Source: Capillimicrobium parvum (lineage in GTDB: Bacteria > Actinomycetota > Thermoleophilia > Solirubrobacterales > Solirubrobacteraceae). From it: a stretch of 64,000 nucleotides of DNA. Under the pieces are notes generated by a model that was not told the origin of the DNA, ran no database searches, and saw only the letters and a list, made by a program, of their open reading frames with translations. The position numbers were made by a program, and so were the translations under genes. Positions 62,176 to 64,000 of this stretch are shown piece after piece; positions within the stretch are counted from its first letter, which is position 1; every line of letters starts with the position of its first letter. Location of the stretch: assembly GCF_021172045.1 (NCBI RefSeq), contig NZ_CP087164.1, positions 1,302,001 through 1,366,000 on the forward strand. The letters are read 5' to 3'.

Positions 62176-62943
62176 CTACCGGGGCGCCATGCGCAGCGCG
62201 CCGTCGAGCCGGATCACCTCGCCGTTGAGCATCGGGTTCTCGGCGATGTGCGCGGCGAGGGCGGCGTACTCGGACGGCTGGCCCAGCCTCGAGGGGAAGG
62301 GCATCGACGCCCCGAGCGCCGCGCGCGCCTCCTCGGGCAGCGACGCGAGCAGCGGCGTGTCGAACAGCCCGGGGGCGATCGTGCAGACCCGGATGCCGAA
62401 GCGCGACAGGTCGCGCGCCGCCGGCAGCGTCAGGCCGACGACGCCGCCCTTGGAGGCCGAGTAGGCGACCTGGCCGATCTGGCCGTCGTAGGCGGCGATC
62501 GACGCGGTGTTCACGCAGACGCCGCGCTCGCCGCCCGCGTCGGGCTCGTTGGCGATCATCGCGGCGGAGGCGAGGCGCAGCGCGTTGAACGTGCCGACGA
62601 GGTTGACGGCGATCACCCGCTCGAACGGCTCGAGGGCGTGGGCGCCGCGCTGCGTGGCGATCCGCTCGGCGGAGCCGATGCCGGCGCAGTGCACCGAGAT
62701 GCGCAGGCCCCCCGGCGCGTCCGCCGCGGCGGCGACCGCGGCCTCGAGCGTGTCGGGGCGCGTGACGTCGGCGGGGCGGAAGGCCGCGTCGCCGCCGAGC
62801 TCGGAGGCGAGCGCGCTGCCGCGCGCCTCGTCGATGTCGGCGATCACCACGCGCGCGCCCCGGGCGGCCAGCTCGCGCGCGGTCGCCTCGCCGAGTCCCG
62901 ACGCGCCGCCCACGACGAGCGCCCCGCTGTCTTCGATTCGCAT
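62176..62943 (-). CDS. short-chain dehydrogenase (HSD10/3-hydroxyacyl-CoA dehydrogenase type)
   Basis: 255 residues: [18 protein letters not shown] cofactor loop, [29 protein letters not shown] (catalytic Ser then Tyr-Ser-Ala-Ser-Lys), and [20 protein letters not shown], the last typical of type II 3-hydroxyacyl-CoA dehydrogenases. It would oxidise 3-hydroxyacyl-CoA or hydroxysteroid substrates. It ends 66 bp before the fbiC start, in the same direction. Confidence 0.92.
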   Translation of the reverse strand: MRIEDSGALVVGGASGLGEATARELAARGARVVIADIDEARGSALASELGGDAAFRPADVTRPDTLEAAVAAAADAPGGLRISVHCAGIGSAERIATQRGAHALEPFERVIAVNLVGTFNALRLASAAMIANEPDAGGERGVCVNTASIAAYDGQIGQVAYSASKGGVVGLTLPAARDLSRFGIRVCTIAPGLFDTPLLASLPEEARAALGASMPFPSRLGQPSEYAALAAHIAENPMLNGEVIRLDGALRMAPR

Positions 62944-62982
62944 GGCGCGTCACGCTATCGGTGCACGGGTAGGGTCCGGCCC

Positions 62983-63315
62983 ATGGAAACCTGGGACCTC
63001 ACGCAGCTTGGTGTCGAGGCACATCAGCCGAAGGTGCTGCGCTCCGACGACGGCGCCGCACGTGCGATCGCGATCAACCTCCCCGCCGGCGAGATGCTGC
63101 AGGACCACGAGGTGTACGAACACGCGTGGGTGCACGTCCACCACGGCGAGGTGGAGATCGAGCAGGACGGCTCGACGACCACCGCGTCGGCCGGCTTCCT
63201 GGCCCACTTCGATCCGCACGAGCGCCACGAGGTCCGCGCGACGCAGGACGCCACCCTGCTGCTCATCCTCGCCCCCTGGCCGGGCGAGGGGCGCGACAAG
63301 AACTTCAACGCGTAG
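62983..63315 (+). CDS. small cupin-like protein
   Basis: 110 residues: QDHEVYEHAWVHVHHGEVEIEQ (motif 1), AHFDPHERHEVRA (motif 2). Enough His residues remain for a metal site. The ATG at 62983 lies 39 bp from the divergent SDR start. It is convergent with egtD. Function unassigned. Confidence 0.87.
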   Translation: METWDLTQLGVEAHQPKVLRSDDGAARAIAINLPAGEMLQDHEVYEHAWVHVHHGEVEIEQDGSTTTASAGFLAHFDPHERHEVRATQDATLLLILAPWPGEGRDKNFNA

Positions 63316-63330
63316 CGCGCGGCCCCGGCG

Positions 63331-64000
63331 CTACGCCCGCTCCGCCACCGTCACCGCGAACCACCCGCGCGGGTCGGTGGCGAGCTTGCGCAGCGTCAGG
63401 CCGGCCGCGGCGAGGTCCGCGGCGATCCGCTCGCTCGTGAACTTCGCACTGATCTCGGTGCGCAGCTCCTCGCGGTGGGCGAAGTCGACCTCCAGCCCGA
63501 GCGCGCCGATCGTCACCACCTGAGGCTCGAGGGCGCGCAGGCGCATCTCGACCCACTCGCGCCGGCGGTCGAAGAACGCGACGTGCTCGAACGCGCCGAG
63601 GTCGAAGTCGCCCCCCAGCTCGCGGTTGACGACCGCGAGCACGTTGCGGTTGAACTCGGCGGTGACGCCCGCGGCGTCGTTGTAGGCGGCCTCGATGATC
63701 GCCGGGTCCTTGACGAGGTCGGTGCCGAGCAGCAGCCGGTCGCCGGGGGCGAGCAGGCTGCCGATCAGCCGCAGGAACCGCCGCCGCGAGCCGGGTGGGA
63801 AGTTGCCGATGGTCCCGCCGAGGAACGCGACGGCGCGCCGCCCCGACGGCGCCGGCAGCCGGTCGAGGTGGCGCTCGATGTCGCCGACGACGCCGTGGAC
63901 GTCGACGTCGAGGTCGGCCAGCTCGTCAGCCGCCGCGCGCACGACGGTCTCCGACACGTCGACCGGGATGTAGCGCGCGGCCTGACCCGCCTCGAGCAGG
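63331..64000 (-). CDS. egtD: L-histidine N-alpha-methyltransferase (ergothioneine biosynthesis), partial
   Basis: The C-terminal 222 residues are visible; the gene enters from the right edge. EgtD makes hercynine from histidine and three SAM molecules. The EgtD signatures are GQAARYIPVDVSETV, FLGGTIGNFPPGSRRRFL, LLLGTDLVKDPAIIEAAYND, TAEFNRNVLAVVNRELGGDF and the C-terminal ISAKFTSERI. Other egt genes are presumably outside the window. It is convergent with the small cupin gene (15 bp between stops). Confidence 0.95.
   Translation of the reverse strand, partial: LLEAGQAARYIPVDVSETVVRAAADELADLDVDVHGVVGDIERHLDRLPAPSGRRAVAFLGGTIGNFPPGSRRRFLRLIGSLLAPGDRLLLGTDLVKDPAIIEAAYNDAAGVTAEFNRNVLAVVNRELGGDFDLGAFEHVAFFDRRREWVEMRLRALEPQVVTIGALGLEVDFAHREELRTEISAKFTSERIAADLAAAGLTLRKLATDPRGWFAVTVAERA

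Noticed and set aside
58052-62953. A 1633-codon open frame antisense or out of phase to the hydrolase, cupin, fbiC and SDR genes
   Set aside because: Arg/Ala/Pro-rich composition and complete overlap with well-supported genes; a high-GC shadow frame. Only its last part (58052-58819) is a real hydrolase gene.
1-64000. tRNA, rRNA and riboswitch genes
   Set aside because: I looked for T-arm-like GTTCGAATC patterns and conserved rRNA segments and found none in a credible context.

Overview
The window is high-GC DNA with dense, mostly monocistronic or short-operon coding. It carries coenzyme F420 genes (cofD/fbiA at the left edge, a fused fbiC at 60-62 kb), an ergothioneine methyltransferase (egtD) at the right edge, a SARP/BTAD regulator, an IS1182-type transposase and a secreted kelch protein with actinobacterial Ig-like repeats. 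Together these point to an actinobacterium. I favour Solirubrobacterales/Thermoleophilia, but that assignment rests on gene content and repeat style alone. I saw no rRNA, tRNA or CRISPR array.

Left block (1-9.3 kb): partial cofD is divergent from a tight six-gene operon (876-7162). It encodes an acyl-CoA ligase, an SCP-x-like thiolase, a nitroreductase-family protein, an unknown 124-residue protein, a magnesium-chelatase-like AAA ATPase with a Cys4 cluster, and a VWA/MIDAS protein. A flavin monooxygenase and a DUF456 membrane protein follow. Block 2 (9.4-22.9 kb) holds an alpha/beta-hydrolase that lacks its nucleophile and His, a RibD-like reductase, a MOSC protein, a secreted protein, an MFS pump divergent from an OsmC/acyl-CoA dehydrogenase/flavoprotein operon, a 1000-residue SARP-ATPase-FCD fusion regulator, a cupin, and a TetR/DUF4267 pair around a near-perfect palindrome.

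Middle block (23-38.8 kb) is rich in decay. It has a frameshifted inverted paralogue of an intact neighbour, a ClpC-like ATPase, a MerR regulator with a double divergent promoter, an SDR and an unknown gene truncated against each other, an epoxide hydrolase next to a second one with a nonsense codon, a tyrosine-recombinase relic, VOC and thioesterase relics, and a 14-repeat kelch protein with one frameshift. Block 4 (38.9-57.5 kb) contains two further flavin monooxygenases, regulators (LuxR, MarR), SnoaL-like and VOC proteins, SDRs, a PD40/DUF11 secreted protein, a complete IS1182-type element with 4-bp target duplication, and several short relics (CMD, TetR, MMPL, amidohydrolase).

Right block (58-64 kb) looks like orderly core genome: alpha/beta-hydrolase, RNase H-like protein, cupins, fbiC, an SDR and egtD. 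The contrast between tidy edges and a 21-57 kb interior with about ten broken genes suggests an accessory, recombination-prone interior. Some of the single-base frameshifts may instead be sequencing errors.
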